Assembly (NCBI RefSeq): GCF_028553745.1
Contig: NZ_CP067130.1
Span: 186,001-250,000 of the forward strand
DNA: 64,000 nucleotides
Reading direction: 5' to 3'
From: Paracoccus seriniphilus
GTDB lineage: Bacteria; Pseudomonadota; Alphaproteobacteria; Rhodobacterales; Rhodobacteraceae
Part shown: positions 1-9,250 of the stretch, piece by piece
Numbering within the stretch: position 1 is the stretch's first letter
Layout of the letters: each line of letters begins with the position of its first letter
Notes under the pieces: generated by a model
The model's input: the letters and a program-made list of their open reading frames with translations, nothing else
Told to the model about the DNA's origin: nothing
Databases searched by the model: none
Program-made: the position numbers and the translations under genes

Positions 1-195
1 AATATCGACGATGGCAACCAGCATATGCTGAAATTCCTTGAATGGGACATCGTGCAGACCCCCGATCTGATGCCTGTCGCCGGGCGGATGCCGGTTCTGA
101 CCGGTCCCGGACTGGGTTTCACCCTTGATGCCGAGAATGTCGCCCGCGCTGCCGAACTCTACAAGGCACGCTTGCCAGATGGAGCGAAGACCTGA
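1..195 (+). CDS. Enolase-superfamily enzyme (mandelate racemase/muconate lactonizing type), C-terminal end only
   Basis: Only the last 64 codons are in the window; the gene starts to the left. The end contains PVLTGPGLGFTLD followed by a short helix, which resembles the C-terminal capping segment of mandelate racemase/muconate lactonizing enzymes, a family of metal-dependent sugar-acid dehydratases and amino-acid or betaine epimerases. The stop codon directly abuts the soxB start, so this is probably the upstream gene of the same operon. Hydroxyproline-betaine epimerases of this superfamily sit near N-demethylation genes in related bacteria, which would fit, but the catalytic half is not visible and the substrate cannot be read. 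Confidence 0.6.
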   Translation, partial: NIDDGNQHMLKFLEWDIVQTPDLMPVAGRMPVLTGPGLGFTLDAENVARAAELYKARLPDGAKT

Positions 196-1437
196 ATGAA
201 CTACAATGTTTTCAACTTGTTGTGGCAGGGGCTCTCCGGTCACAAGGGCTGGCAGCAGGCCTGGCGCTCGCCCGAACCCAAGCCGCGTTATGACGCCGTG
301 ATCATCGGCGGCGGCGGGCATGGGCTGGCAACGGCCTATTACCTCGCCCGTGAATACGGCATGACCAATATCGCCCTGCTGGAAAAGGGCTGGCTGGGCG
401 GCGGCAATACGGGGCGCAACACCACCAATGTGCGTTCGGATTACATGTTTCCCGAAAGTGCCGCCATCTATGACATGGCGCTGCGCCTGTATGAGACTTT
501 GGGCAAGGATCTGAACTACAACATCATGCTGTCCCAGCGCGGCTGGCTGACGCTGATCGAAGACCAGCACCAGATGGAAGGCGCGCGGCACAAGGCCAAC
601 TGGCTGCAGTGCAATGGTGTCGATGGCGAGATCATCGGCGCGGCGCAGGTGGCGCAGATGATGCCCGGACTGCAGATGAAGGGCCGCTATCCGGTGCGTG
701 GCGCGTTCCTGCAAAAGCGCGGCGGCACGATCCGTCATGACGCGGTGGCCTGGGGCTATGCCCGTGCAGCCGACCGTCTTGGCGTCGATATCATTCAGAA
801 TTGCGAGGTGCAGGGGTTCGAGCAGGAGAATGGCCGGATCACCGCGATCAATACCTCGCGCGGGCGCATCGAGACCGACCGTGTGGGCGTGGCCGTGGCC
901 GGGCATTCCGGCGTGATTGCCGAAAAGGCCGGATTCCGCCTGCCGATCACCAGCCATTGCCTGCAGGCGATGGTGTCGGAACCGGTCAGGCCGTTTCTGG
1001 ACCATGTGGTGATCTCGCCGGGCACGGGTGTCTATATCAACCAGACCCAGAAGGGCGAAATGGTGATGGGCGGCGTGCTGGACCTGTATCATTCCTATGG
1101 GCAGCGCGGCAATTTCCCGACCATCGAAAAGGTCATCACCTCGGCGGTGGAAATGTTCCCCGCCTTCAGCCAGATGCGGCTGATGCGGCATTGGGCGGGG
1201 ATCGTCGACATCTCACCCGACAGTTCGCCCATTCTCGGGCAGACGCCGGTCGAGAACATGTACATCAATTGCGGTTGGGGCACCGGCGGGTTCAAGGCCA
1301 TTCCGGCGGGCGGCTATATGCTGGCGCATTCGATTGCCACGGGCCGCCCCCATGAACTGGCCGCGCCCTTTGGACTGAACCGTTTCCGGGACAACCGGCT
1401 GGTGGACGAAGGTGCCGCAGCAGGCATTGCACATTAA
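196..1437 (+). CDS. soxB: Sarcosine oxidase beta subunit
   Basis: This is the flavin-binding catalytic subunit of heterotetrameric sarcosine oxidase, which oxidatively demethylates sarcosine to glycine and passes the C1 unit to tetrahydrofolate, releasing H2O2. It has 413 residues, normal for the family. An FAD-binding Rossmann motif (DAVIIGGGGHGLATAYYL) lies near residues 33-50. The RHDAVAWGYAR motif around residue 180 carries the histidine that probably bears the covalent FMN in this family. The C-terminal GWGTGGFKAIPAGG segment is typical of the DadA-type oxidase fold. It is the first sox gene and is followed after 11 nt by soxD. Confidence 0.95.
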   Translation: MNYNVFNLLWQGLSGHKGWQQAWRSPEPKPRYDAVIIGGGGHGLATAYYLAREYGMTNIALLEKGWLGGGNTGRNTTNVRSDYMFPESAAIYDMALRLYETLGKDLNYNIMLSQRGWLTLIEDQHQMEGARHKANWLQCNGVDGEIIGAAQVAQMMPGLQMKGRYPVRGAFLQKRGGTIRHDAVAWGYARAADRLGVDIIQNCEVQGFEQENGRITAINTSRGRIETDRVGVAVAGHSGVIAEKAGFRLPITSHCLQAMVSEPVRPFLDHVVISPGTGVYINQTQKGEMVMGGVLDLYHSYGQRGNFPTIEKVITSAVEMFPAFSQMRLMRHWAGIVDISPDSSPILGQTPVENMYINCGWGTGGFKAIPAGGYMLAHSIATGRPHELAAPFGLNRFRDNRLVDEGAAAGIAH

Positions 1438-1448
1438 GAGGCCACAGA

Positions 1449-1724
1449 ATGATCGTAATCAACTGCCCCTATTGTGGCCAGGATCGGCATGAAGAAGAGC
1501 TGACCTATGGCGGCGAGGCCGAAATCATCCGCCCCGTGGACCCGACCACGGTCAGTGACGAAACCTGGACGGACTATCTCTATTTCCGCAACAACCCCAA
1601 GGGCATTCACCATGAACAATGGTGCTGCTCGGCGGGCTGCGGGCAATGGTTCAAGGTGGCGCGGGATACGGTCAGCCACGCGGTTCTGGAAGTTGTGACC
1701 TTCGACAAGAGGCTGAGCGCATGA
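1449..1724 (+). CDS. soxD: Sarcosine oxidase delta subunit
   Basis: Small zinc-binding subunit of the heterotetramer (91 residues, the usual size). CPYC at residues 6-9, His14 and the cysteines at 59, 60 and 64 supply the zinc ligands expected for SoxD. It clamps the alpha and gamma subunits and has no catalytic role of its own. The stop codon overlaps the soxA start (ATGA), implying coupled translation. Confidence 0.95.
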   Translation: MIVINCPYCGQDRHEEELTYGGEAEIIRPVDPTTVSDETWTDYLYFRNNPKGIHHEQWCCSAGCGQWFKVARDTVSHAVLEVVTFDKRLSA

Positions 1725-4642
1725 GCGGCTATCGTCTGACATCGGGCGGCCGGATCGACCGGTCCCGGCCCCTGAACTTCACCTTTGATGGCCGCGCGAT
1801 GCAGGGCTTTGCGGGGGACACGCTGGCCTCGGCCATGCTGGCCAATGGCGTCGGCACGCTGGGGCGCAGCTTCAAATATCACCGCCCGCGCGGGATTTAT
1901 GCCGCCGGGATCGAAGACCCCAACGCCATGCTGGAAGTCATCGACGGTCATGGGCGCGAACCGGCCTTGCGCGCCGGACAGGTGCAACTGGTCGAGGGGT
2001 TGCAGGCGCGCTCCGTCACCGGCTGGCCCTCGCCGCAATTCGATCTGGCGTCGCTGGCGACCCGTCTGGCTTCGCCCTTCATGACGGCGGGCTTCTATTA
2101 CAAGACGCTGAAATGGCCCAACTGGAGCTGGTATGAAGAGGCTATCCGCAAGGCGGCAGGCTTCGGCGCGCCGGATGGTTCGGTCGATGCGCGTGGGCGC
2201 GAATACCGCCATGCAAGCTGCGACGTTCTGGTCATCGGGGCCGGTCCTGCCGGTCTGGCGGCCCTGCGCAGCCTGCAAGGCTCGGGTCGCGAGGTGGTTC
2301 TGGTCGATCATGCCCCCGTCGCGGGCGGCGCGCTGCGCTGGGAAGATGCCCGCATCGACGGTCAGGACGGCATGGCATGGGCCGACAAGGTCGTGGCGGA
2401 TTGCAGGGCCGATGGCGGCAATGTGCTGCTGAATACCTTTGTCACCGGTGCCTATGAGGGCAATTTCTTCACCCTGATCGAGAGCTTCGTGGATGGCGCG
2501 GGCCTTCGGGCCGAGCGGATCTGGAAATTGCGGGCCCGTCAGGTGGTCATGGCCACGGGTTCCGTCGATCGGCCGCTGGTCTGTCAGAACAATGACCGGC
2601 CCGGCGTGCTGCTGTCTGCTTCGGTGCGCCAGTTCATCGGTGAATATGGCGTTGCGCCGGGCGAACGGCTTGCTGTCTTTACCAATAATGACAGCGGCTA
2701 TCTGACCGCGCTCAGGGCCATCCAGGCCGGGATGGAGGCACCGGTGCTGATCGACACCCGCGCGCGCCCCTCGGCCGCGCATCTTGAGGCCGCACGGGCC
2801 GGGGGCGTGCAGATCCATCTTCAGGCGCAGATCGCCGATATTCAGGGCGGCAAGGCTGTCAGATCGCTGCGGGTCATCGATCACGCGGGCGCGGAACAGC
2901 GGATATCCTGCGATGCACTGGCGCTGGCCGGCGGGGCGACGCCGATGATCCATCTGGCCGCCCATCGCGGTGCCAGGCCGGTCTATGACGAAGAAAGCTC
3001 GTCCTTCATCTGCACCAGCCTGCCACAGGGCTGGCATGGGGCAGGGGCCGCGACCGGAGCGCGGGAGCTGTCGGATGTGCTGGTGCAGGGTCATGCTGCC
3101 GGGCAGGCGATTGCCGCGACCGGCCGCGATGCGCCGCTGGCCGATGTGCCTCTGGGCATGGGCGAGGTCGTGCCGATGTGGCAGGCCGCGACGGGCAGCA
3201 CCAAGAAGATGTTCGTCGATCTGCAAAACGATGTGAAAGCCTCGGACGTGCAGCTTGCGGCGAGGGAAAACTATGTCTCGGTCGAACATCTCAAGCGCTA
3301 TACCACGCTTGGCATGGGGACGGATCAGGGCCGCACCTCGAACATCAACGGTCTGGCGATCATGGCCGCTGCCACGGGACGCGAGGTCGCCAAGGTCGGC
3401 ACGACCACCTTCCGCCCGCCCTATACGGCCACGAGGATGGGCGCGATTGCCCATCACCGGCAAGAGGATGGTTACGCGCCGCGCCGCCTGATGCCCGCCC
3501 ATGGCGCCCATGTCGCACTGGCGGCGCAGTTCGAGGATTTCGGCTGGCAGCGCCCGGATTGGTATGAATGCAACGGCGCAGATCGCGAGGCAGCGGTCAG
3601 GACCGAGATGCTGGCCGTGCGCAATGCGGTCGGGGTCTTCGATGCCTCGCCCCTTGGCAAGGTCGAAGTGGTGGGACCGGATGCGCGGGAATTCATCAAC
3701 AAGTTCTATGTCAGCAATCTGGCGACGCTGAAACCGGGCCGTATCCGCTATTCGGTGATGTGCCATGATGACGGGATCATCTTTGACGATGGCGTTGTCG
3801 CCTGCGTCGATGACAATTTCTTCCTGGCCGGTCCGACTTCGGGAAACGCCGAAACGGTGGCGGCCTGGTTCGAGCGCTGGCGTCAGACCGAATGGCCGGG
3901 CATGGCCGTGGCCATCGCACCGGTGACATCGAACTGGGCGGCGATTGCGCTGGCGGGCCCCAAGGCGCGCGACCTGCTGGCACGGCTTGGCCCCGATTTC
4001 GATATTTCGGGTGAAGCTTTTGCGCATATGCAGTTCCGCGAGGGCAGCATCGGCGGCGTGCCCGCCCGCGTGGCACGGGTCAGCTTTACAGGCGAATTGC
4101 AGTACGAGATCGCGGTTCCGGCCCGCTATGGACATGCGCTGATGCAGGCCGCTCTGCGCGAAGGCGCCGATATGGGCGCCACGGGCATCGGCATGGAGGC
4201 CTGGCTGCGTCTGCGTCTGGAAAAGGGCTATCTGCATCTGGGGGCCGATACCAATGGCCGCACCACGCCGCTGGATATCGGCATGGGCGGGGTGGTGAAA
4301 AAGAAAGCGGCCGATTTCATCGGCAAACGCGCTCTGTCGCTGCCTTTCAATGCCTTGGAGAACCGCGAAGAACTGGTCGGGCTGAAGCCGGTGGATGTGC
4401 CGATCAGGATCGGTGCACGTATTCTGGCCGAGGGGCATGACCAGATCCCCTGTCCGACGATCGGCAATGTCACCTCGGTATGCGACAGTCCGCTGGCGGG
4501 CAATATCGCCATGGCTTTGGTGGAGGGGGGCTCAAAACGCATGGGGCAGAGGGTGAAACTTTATGCCGAGGGCAGGGTGAGCGAGGCAGAAATCTGTTCG
4601 CCGGTCTTCGTCGATCCGAAAAACGAAAGGTTGCACGCATGA
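1721..4642 (+). CDS. soxA: Sarcosine oxidase alpha subunit
   Basis: Largest subunit, 973 residues from the ATG at 1721. An in-frame ATG 102 nt upstream lies inside soxD and is rejected because 1721 gives the ATGA overlap and the standard N-terminus. Domains in order: a ferredoxin-like N-terminal domain (about 20-100), an NAD-binding Rossmann domain with VLVIGAGPAGLAALRSL (about 168-185), and a C-terminal aminomethyltransferase-like domain (about 600-970) that binds tetrahydrofolate and makes 5,10-methylene-THF from the imine intermediate. All parts look intact. A 4-nt overlap leads into soxG. Confidence 0.96.
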   Translation: MSGYRLTSGGRIDRSRPLNFTFDGRAMQGFAGDTLASAMLANGVGTLGRSFKYHRPRGIYAAGIEDPNAMLEVIDGHGREPALRAGQVQLVEGLQARSVTGWPSPQFDLASLATRLASPFMTAGFYYKTLKWPNWSWYEEAIRKAAGFGAPDGSVDARGREYRHASCDVLVIGAGPAGLAALRSLQGSGREVVLVDHAPVAGGALRWEDARIDGQDGMAWADKVVADCRADGGNVLLNTFVTGAYEGNFFTLIESFVDGAGLRAERIWKLRARQVVMATGSVDRPLVCQNNDRPGVLLSASVRQFIGEYGVAPGERLAVFTNNDSGYLTALRAIQAGMEAPVLIDTRARPSAAHLEAARAGGVQIHLQAQIADIQGGKAVRSLRVIDHAGAEQRISCDALALAGGATPMIHLAAHRGARPVYDEESSSFICTSLPQGWHGAGAATGARELSDVLVQGHAAGQAIAATGRDAPLADVPLGMGEVVPMWQAATGSTKKMFVDLQNDVKASDVQLAARENYVSVEHLKRYTTLGMGTDQGRTSNINGLAIMAAATGREVAKVGTTTFRPPYTATRMGAIAHHRQEDGYAPRRLMPAHGAHVALAAQFEDFGWQRPDWYECNGADREAAVRTEMLAVRNAVGVFDASPLGKVEVVGPDAREFINKFYVSNLATLKPGRIRYSVMCHDDGIIFDDGVVACVDDNFFLAGPTSGNAETVAAWFERWRQTEWPGMAVAIAPVTSNWAAIALAGPKARDLLARLGPDFDISGEAFAHMQFREGSIGGVPARVARVSFTGELQYEIAVPARYGHALMQAALREGADMGATGIGMEAWLRLRLEKGYLHLGADTNGRTTPLDIGMGGVVKKKAADFIGKRALSLPFNALENREELVGLKPVDVPIRIGARILAEGHDQIPCPTIGNVTSVCDSPLAGNIAMALVEGGSKRMGQRVKLYAEGRVSEAEICSPVFVDPKNERLHA

Positions 4643-5226
4643 TGCTGGACGCCATGTCGGCGCTGGGGAACAGCTTTGGCTCGCCCGCCGCGCTTGCCGA
4701 TATCACCCATGCCAAGGCGCAGGAGCGCAGCGATATGGGCGCGGTCTTGATCACCGTCACCGGACCGGGCGCGGATTTCGCGGCTGATCTCGCGCAGGCG
4801 CTTGGTTGCGATCTGCCCCGGACCCATGGGGCGATGGCACACAGCGGGGATCTCTGCGCCATCTGGCTGACGCCGAGGTCATGGATTTTGCTGTGCCCGC
4901 CCGAGGCCGAAGCTGATCTGCTGGGCGCTGTCGCGACGGCCTTTCCCGATCGTACGGCCCATGCCAGCCGGTTCACGGATGCGCTTGGGTGGTTGACGCT
5001 GGAGGGGGCGGGGGTTGAAGATCTGTTGCATCAGGGTGGTTTCATCTCTTTGCAGGCCGAGGGGTTGCCGGTCGGACATGCCAAACGGACGTTGCTGGCA
5101 GGCATTCCGGCGGTGGTCCTGCACGAGGGGGAAACCCGCTGGACCATCGGCGTCGAACGCAGCCGCTGCCGGTATTTCACCGATTGGCTGGCCGGTTTGA
5201 CCAATATTTTCGGAGAGCGCGAATGA
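4639..5226 (+). CDS. soxG: Sarcosine oxidase gamma subunit
   Basis: 195 residues from the ATG at 4639, which overlaps the soxA stop by 4 nt; the frame is open further upstream but those starts lie inside soxA. The protein is a small relative of the aminomethyltransferase fold that packs against the alpha subunit to complete the folate site. The C-terminal part ([14 protein letters not shown] and flanks) matches the usual end of SoxG. The stop overlaps the kbl start (ATGA), linking the oxidase genes to the glycine/threonine genes downstream. Confidence 0.93.
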   Translation: MMLDAMSALGNSFGSPAALADITHAKAQERSDMGAVLITVTGPGADFAADLAQALGCDLPRTHGAMAHSGDLCAIWLTPRSWILLCPPEAEADLLGAVATAFPDRTAHASRFTDALGWLTLEGAGVEDLLHQGGFISLQAEGLPVGHAKRTLLAGIPAVVLHEGETRWTIGVERSRCRYFTDWLAGLTNIFGERE

Positions 5227-6413
5227 CCAAGCATTTCATCGACCACCTGAGGCGCGAACTGGACGATCTGCGTCAGGCCGGTCTGTACAAGACCGAACGG
5301 GTGATCACCTCGAAACAGGCGGGCACGGTGGCGCTGCAATCGGGCAAAGAGGTCGTCAACCTTTGCGCCAACAATTACCTTGGCCTGTCCGATCACCCCG
5401 ATCTGATCGAAGCGGGGCGCGAGGCGCTGGCCCGCTATGGCTATGGCATGTCCTCGGTGCGTTTCATCTGCGGCACGCAGGAAGAACACAAGGAACTTGA
5501 GGCACGGATCTCGCGCTTTCTGGGGTTCGAGGACACGATCCTCTATTCCAGCTGTTTTGACGCCAATACGGGGCTGTTCGAAACCCTGCTGGGGCCGGAA
5601 GACGCGATCATCTCGGATGCGCTGAACCATGCCTCGATCATCGACGGGGTGCGGCTGTGCAAGGCAAAACGCTTTCGCTATGCCAATTCCGACATGGCCG
5701 ATCTGGAGGCGCAGCTGCAGGCCGCCGCCGATTGCCGCTTCAAGCTGATCGCGACCGATGGCGTCTTTTCCATGGATGGCTATATCGCCCGCCTGTCCGA
5801 GATCTGCGATCTGGCGGAAAGATACGGCGCGATGGTGATGGTGGATGAAAGCCATGCGGTCGGTTTCGTCGGCAAGACCGGGCGCGGCTCGATCGAGCAT
5901 TGCAATGTCATGGGCCGCGTCGACATCGTGACCGGCACTTTGGGCAAGGCGCTTGGCGGGGCCTCGGGCGGCTATACCTCGGGCAGGAAAGAGGTCATCG
6001 ACTGGCTGCGCCAGCGTTCGCGCCCCTATCTGTTTTCCAACACGCTGGCACCGGTGATCGCCCAGACCTCGATCCGTGTGCTGGACATGCTGGAGGCCAG
6101 CACCGAACGGCGCGACCGGCTGATGCAGAATGCCGCGCATTTCCGTGCCCGCATGTCGGCCGCCGGATTCGACCTGTTGCCGGGCGAGCATCCGATCATT
6201 CCGGTGATGCTGCGCGATCCGAAACTGGCGCAGGACATGGCGCGGCGTCTGGATGAGAAGGGCGTCTATGTCGCCCCCTTCAGCTTTCCGGTGGTGCCGC
6301 GTGGTCAGGACCGGATCCGCACCCAGATGTCGGCGGCCCATAGCCTGGCGGAGCTGGATCGCGCCATAGACGCCTTTATCGAGGTGGGCCGCGAGATGGA
6401 GATCATCCAATGA
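5223..6413 (+). CDS. kbl: Glycine C-acetyltransferase (2-amino-3-ketobutyrate CoA ligase)
   Basis: PLP enzyme that interconverts 2-amino-3-oxobutyrate plus CoA with glycine plus acetyl-CoA. It has 396 residues, the normal length. The PLP-lysine motif [14 protein letters not shown] lies near residue 240, and [16 protein letters not shown] precedes it with the Asp/His expected of alpha-oxoamine synthases. The start at 5223 overlaps soxG by 4 nt and the stop overlaps tdh by 4 nt. A kbl-tdh pair is the normal threonine-to-glycine pathway; its attachment to soxBDAG suggests that the glycine made from sarcosine and from threonine is managed together. Confidence 0.94.
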   Translation: MTKHFIDHLRRELDDLRQAGLYKTERVITSKQAGTVALQSGKEVVNLCANNYLGLSDHPDLIEAGREALARYGYGMSSVRFICGTQEEHKELEARISRFLGFEDTILYSSCFDANTGLFETLLGPEDAIISDALNHASIIDGVRLCKAKRFRYANSDMADLEAQLQAAADCRFKLIATDGVFSMDGYIARLSEICDLAERYGAMVMVDESHAVGFVGKTGRGSIEHCNVMGRVDIVTGTLGKALGGASGGYTSGRKEVIDWLRQRSRPYLFSNTLAPVIAQTSIRVLDMLEASTERRDRLMQNAAHFRARMSAAGFDLLPGEHPIIPVMLRDPKLAQDMARRLDEKGVYVAPFSFPVVPRGQDRIRTQMSAAHSLAELDRAIDAFIEVGREMEIIQ

Positions 6414-7447
6414 GCAACGAAATGAAGGCGCTGGTCAAATCCAGACCCGAGGCGGGCTTGTGGATGGAGCATGTGCCGGTGCCCGAGCCAGGCCCGAATG
6501 ACGTGCTGATCAAGGTGCGCAAATCCGCGATCTGCGGGACGGATGTGCATATCTGGAAATGGGACGAATGGTCGGCCAGAACCGTGCCCGTGCCGATGGT
6601 GGTCGGGCATGAGTTCTGTGGCGAAATCGTCGATTGCGGCTCGGCCGCGGTCAAGTTCTGCATCGGCCAGCGGGTGTCGGGCGAGGGGCATGTGGTTTGC
6701 GGAACCTGCCGCAACTGTCGCGCCGGGCGCGGGCATCTTTGCCGCAACACGCAGGGCGTCGGCGTCAATCGTCCCGGCAGCTTTGCCGAATATCTCTGCA
6801 TCCCCGAGGATAATGTCGTGCCGATCCCGGATGACATTCCCGATGAAATCGCGGCAATCTTCGACCCGTTCGGCAATGCGGTTCACACCGCGCTGAGTTT
6901 TGATCTGGTGGGCGAAGACGTTCTGGTGACCGGCGCGGGGCCGATCGGCATCATGGGCGCGCTGGTGGCGCAAAAGGTCGGTGCGCGCAAGGTGGTGATC
7001 ACCGATATCAGCCCCTATCGGATCGAACTGGCCAAACGCATGGGCGTTCAGCATGTCGTCAATGCCGGTGAAGAGTCGCTGAAGGATGTCATGGCCCGTC
7101 TTGGCATGACCGAGGGCTTTGATGTCGGACTGGAAATGTCTGGCGCAGCCCCGGCCATGCGCGACATGATCGACAAGATGAACAATGGCGGCAAGATTGC
7201 CCTGCTGGGCATCGCCCCGACGCAATTCGCCGTCGACTGGAACAAGATCATCTTCAAGATGCTGAACGTGAAAGGCATCTATGGGCGCGAGATCTTCGAG
7301 ACCTGGTACAAGATGATCGCGCTGGTGCAATCGGGTCTGGATCTGACCGATCTGATCACCCACCGCATTTCCATTGATGATTTCGAAACCGGCTTTGCCG
7401 CCATGATCTCGGGCGAGGCGGGCAAGGTGGTGATGGACTGGACCTAG
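6410..7447 (+). CDS. tdh: L-threonine 3-dehydrogenase
   Basis: Zinc-dependent medium-chain dehydrogenase that oxidises L-threonine to 2-amino-3-oxobutyrate with NAD. It has 345 residues. The catalytic zinc motif [12 protein letters not shown] lies near residue 66, the structural-zinc cysteines are in [15 protein letters not shown] near residues 97-111, and the NAD site is [15 protein letters not shown] near residue 173. The order kbl then tdh with a 4-nt overlap is the classic pairing. It is the last gene before the regulator at 7475, about 27 nt away on the same strand. Confidence 0.95.
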   Translation: MSNEMKALVKSRPEAGLWMEHVPVPEPGPNDVLIKVRKSAICGTDVHIWKWDEWSARTVPVPMVVGHEFCGEIVDCGSAAVKFCIGQRVSGEGHVVCGTCRNCRAGRGHLCRNTQGVGVNRPGSFAEYLCIPEDNVVPIPDDIPDEIAAIFDPFGNAVHTALSFDLVGEDVLVTGAGPIGIMGALVAQKVGARKVVITDISPYRIELAKRMGVQHVVNAGEESLKDVMARLGMTEGFDVGLEMSGAAPAMRDMIDKMNNGGKIALLGIAPTQFAVDWNKIIFKMLNVKGIYGREIFETWYKMIALVQSGLDLTDLITHRISIDDFETGFAAMISGEAGKVVMDWT

Positions 7448-7474
7448 GCCGGTCGGGCGCGGAAAGGAAAGCGG

Positions 7475-8563
7475 ATGAGCAATGTCAGCTCCGGGCCGGG
7501 CGAGGCAGGCGCGGATTCCTTGCAGGAGCGTGCCCGGCAATCCGGGCATGTGCATTTTCCGATTGTCCATGACGGTGCCGCGCGTGCCTTTGTCTTTGCG
7601 CTTGTTCCGAATTTCTCGATGCATTCCTTTTCGGCGGCGGTCGAGCCGCTGCGCATTGCCAACCAGTTGACGGGCAAGGCGCTGTATCACTGGCAGACGC
7701 GCTCGCTTGACGGGCAGCCGGTGATGGCCTCGAACGGGTTGAGCCTGTCCTCGGACGGAAGTTTCGGCGACCTGCCACGCGACGGGATCCTGCTTGCCTG
7801 TTCGGGAGACAATGCCGAGGCGCTGACGCCGCAGCCCCTGGCCGACTGGATGCGTGCGTCATGGCGGCGCGGCCATGTCGTGGGCGGGCTGTGCACCGGT
7901 GCCTATGCGCTGCAGAAGGCGGGCATTCTTCAGGGGCATGAGTTCACCCTGCACTGGGAATGTCAGGCGGTTTTCGAAGAGAAATATCCCGGCCTTGCCC
8001 TGCGCCCCTCGGCCTTTGTCGATGACGGGCGGATCATCACCAGCGCGGGGGGCGTGGCCTCGACCGATCTGATGCTGCATCTGATCGAACGCGATTTCGG
8101 TCGCGCATTGCGCGCAGCGGTGGCGGACATGTGCCTTCAACTGCATGTGCGCAGCCCGCAGGACATGCAGCGCAGCCTGACCTCGAAGGCATTCGGATTG
8201 CAGAACCCGAAACTGTCCCGCGCCATAGACTATCTGGAAGAAAATCTGGACGCCGAACTGGATATCGAGGAATGGGCGGACAGCCTGCAGATTTCCCGCC
8301 GACAGCTTGAGCGGATGTTCGTGCGCCATACCGGGCTGTCACCCAAGAAATTTGCCACCAATCTGCGACTTGAGCGCGCCTATTCCCTGTTGATCGGCAC
8401 CGAGATGACGCTGGTTCAGGTCGCCGATGCGGCAGGGCTGGCACAGGGCAACTTCAATGCACTGTTCAAGCGCCGCTTCGGGGTCTCGCCCCGCGATCTG
8501 ACCCGTCAGACGGGTCAGGCCGTGCCGCCCAGAACCGTGGTCCAGCGCGACACACAGACCTGA
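7475..8563 (+). CDS. GlxA-type transcriptional regulator (GATase-1-like domain plus AraC HTH)
   Basis: 362 residues with an N-terminal DJ-1/PfpI (GATase-1-like) domain, including the nucleophile-elbow motif GLCTGAYAL near residue 139, and a C-terminal AraC domain (about 240-345) with two helix-turn-helix units. A GGAAAGGAAAG ribosome site precedes the ATG. GATase-1-like AraC regulators such as GbdR and SouR of Pseudomonas sense glycine betaine derivatives and sarcosine and activate the matching catabolic genes. Position directly after soxBDAG-kbl-tdh makes a sarcosine or dimethylglycine sensor the best guess (inference). Its 3' end overlaps the convergent gene at 8515 by 49 nt. Confidence 0.9.
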   Translation: MSNVSSGPGEAGADSLQERARQSGHVHFPIVHDGAARAFVFALVPNFSMHSFSAAVEPLRIANQLTGKALYHWQTRSLDGQPVMASNGLSLSSDGSFGDLPRDGILLACSGDNAEALTPQPLADWMRASWRRGHVVGGLCTGAYALQKAGILQGHEFTLHWECQAVFEEKYPGLALRPSAFVDDGRIITSAGGVASTDLMLHLIERDFGRALRAAVADMCLQLHVRSPQDMQRSLTSKAFGLQNPKLSRAIDYLEENLDAELDIEEWADSLQISRRQLERMFVRHTGLSPKKFATNLRLERAYSLLIGTEMTLVQVADAAGLAQGNFNALFKRRFGVSPRDLTRQTGQAVPPRTVVQRDTQT

Positions 8564-8856
8564 GAGCTGCTGTCAAACAGGTCTGCGAGTTCCTGCGGCG
8601 CAATGCTGCGATCATCCTGAAACTGCAGCAGGATGCGCCCCGGGTCGCGATAGACGATATTCCTGACCAACAGCCCCTTGCGGGTCAGTTGCGCGCAAAG
8701 TTCCAGCCCGTGCCAGGGCTCGTCGCTTTCCAGCAGGATATCAAAGGACAACTGCTGGCTGGGAAATGCCGCACGGCTGTCCAGAATTTGCGCGACGGGA
8801 ACGCGGGATGCGTTTGCCCATTCATGGTTGTCCAGTTCAGCGACATTGTCTCGCAT
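8515..8856 (-). CDS. Small hypothetical protein, possibly ACT-like fold
   Basis: 113 residues, no family recognised. The ATG at 8856 has a clear ribosome site (AAGGAG, 8 nt spacing), which argues for a real gene even though its end overlaps the regulator gene on the other strand. The pattern strand (SFDILLES), helix (LELCAQLTRKG), two strands (NIVYRD, RILLQFQ), helix (ELADLFDS) and strand (VCVSRWTTVLG) follows a beta-alpha-beta-beta-alpha-beta order like an ACT or IlvM domain. That is a by-eye inference. Its promoter would share the 8857-9250 gap with the TRAP genes. Confidence 0.6.
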   Translation of the reverse strand: MRDNVAELDNHEWANASRVPVAQILDSRAAFPSQQLSFDILLESDEPWHGLELCAQLTRKGLLVRNIVYRDPGRILLQFQDDRSIAPQELADLFDSSSQVCVSRWTTVLGGTA

Positions 8857-9250
8857 GACCTTCTCCTTTTGGCCCCGAGGGGCATGTATGGGGAGAAAGC
8901 CAGAGCCTTCTCCGCTTTAGCTGCATTTGTTCACGCGCCCGCAAGCTGAAGCTCAAATCGGCGCAACTGCTGCTGAAATATCCCATCGCAACAGCGATTT
9001 CCAGACGATATTTTTGATCGGATCCATAGTGAATTTGAACATGTCATGAATCGCCGGAAGCCCCGAGCCCTGACGCTGCATGACGATGCCAGCAGGACCC
9101 GCATCATCCATGATTGCGCCGGCAGATGGCATGGCCTAATCCGGGTGGCAGGACACGTTTTTTATTCAACGTCTGGCGTGATTCGTTCAATTCGAGGCGC
9201 TTGAAATCTGCGTAGTCTGTTCGATGACATGCATCTGAAGGACCCAACCC
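8857..9250. other. Divergent intergenic region
   Basis: A 394-nt gap between the minus-strand small protein and dctP. It must carry the promoters for both. The right end is richer in A and T and has an AAGGA ribosome site 8 nt before the dctP ATG. No operator, RNA gene or gene remnant could be recognised. Confidence 0.5.

Noticed and set aside
1607..4438. Long open frame antisense to soxD/soxA (943 codons)
   Set aside because: It mirrors the third-position GC bias of soxA; the translation is low-complexity His/Arg/Gln-rich text with no motif, and soxA itself is fully convincing.
5031..6410. Open frame antisense to kbl (459 codons)
   Set aside because: Same GC-bias effect; no ribosome site, no family features, and kbl is complete.
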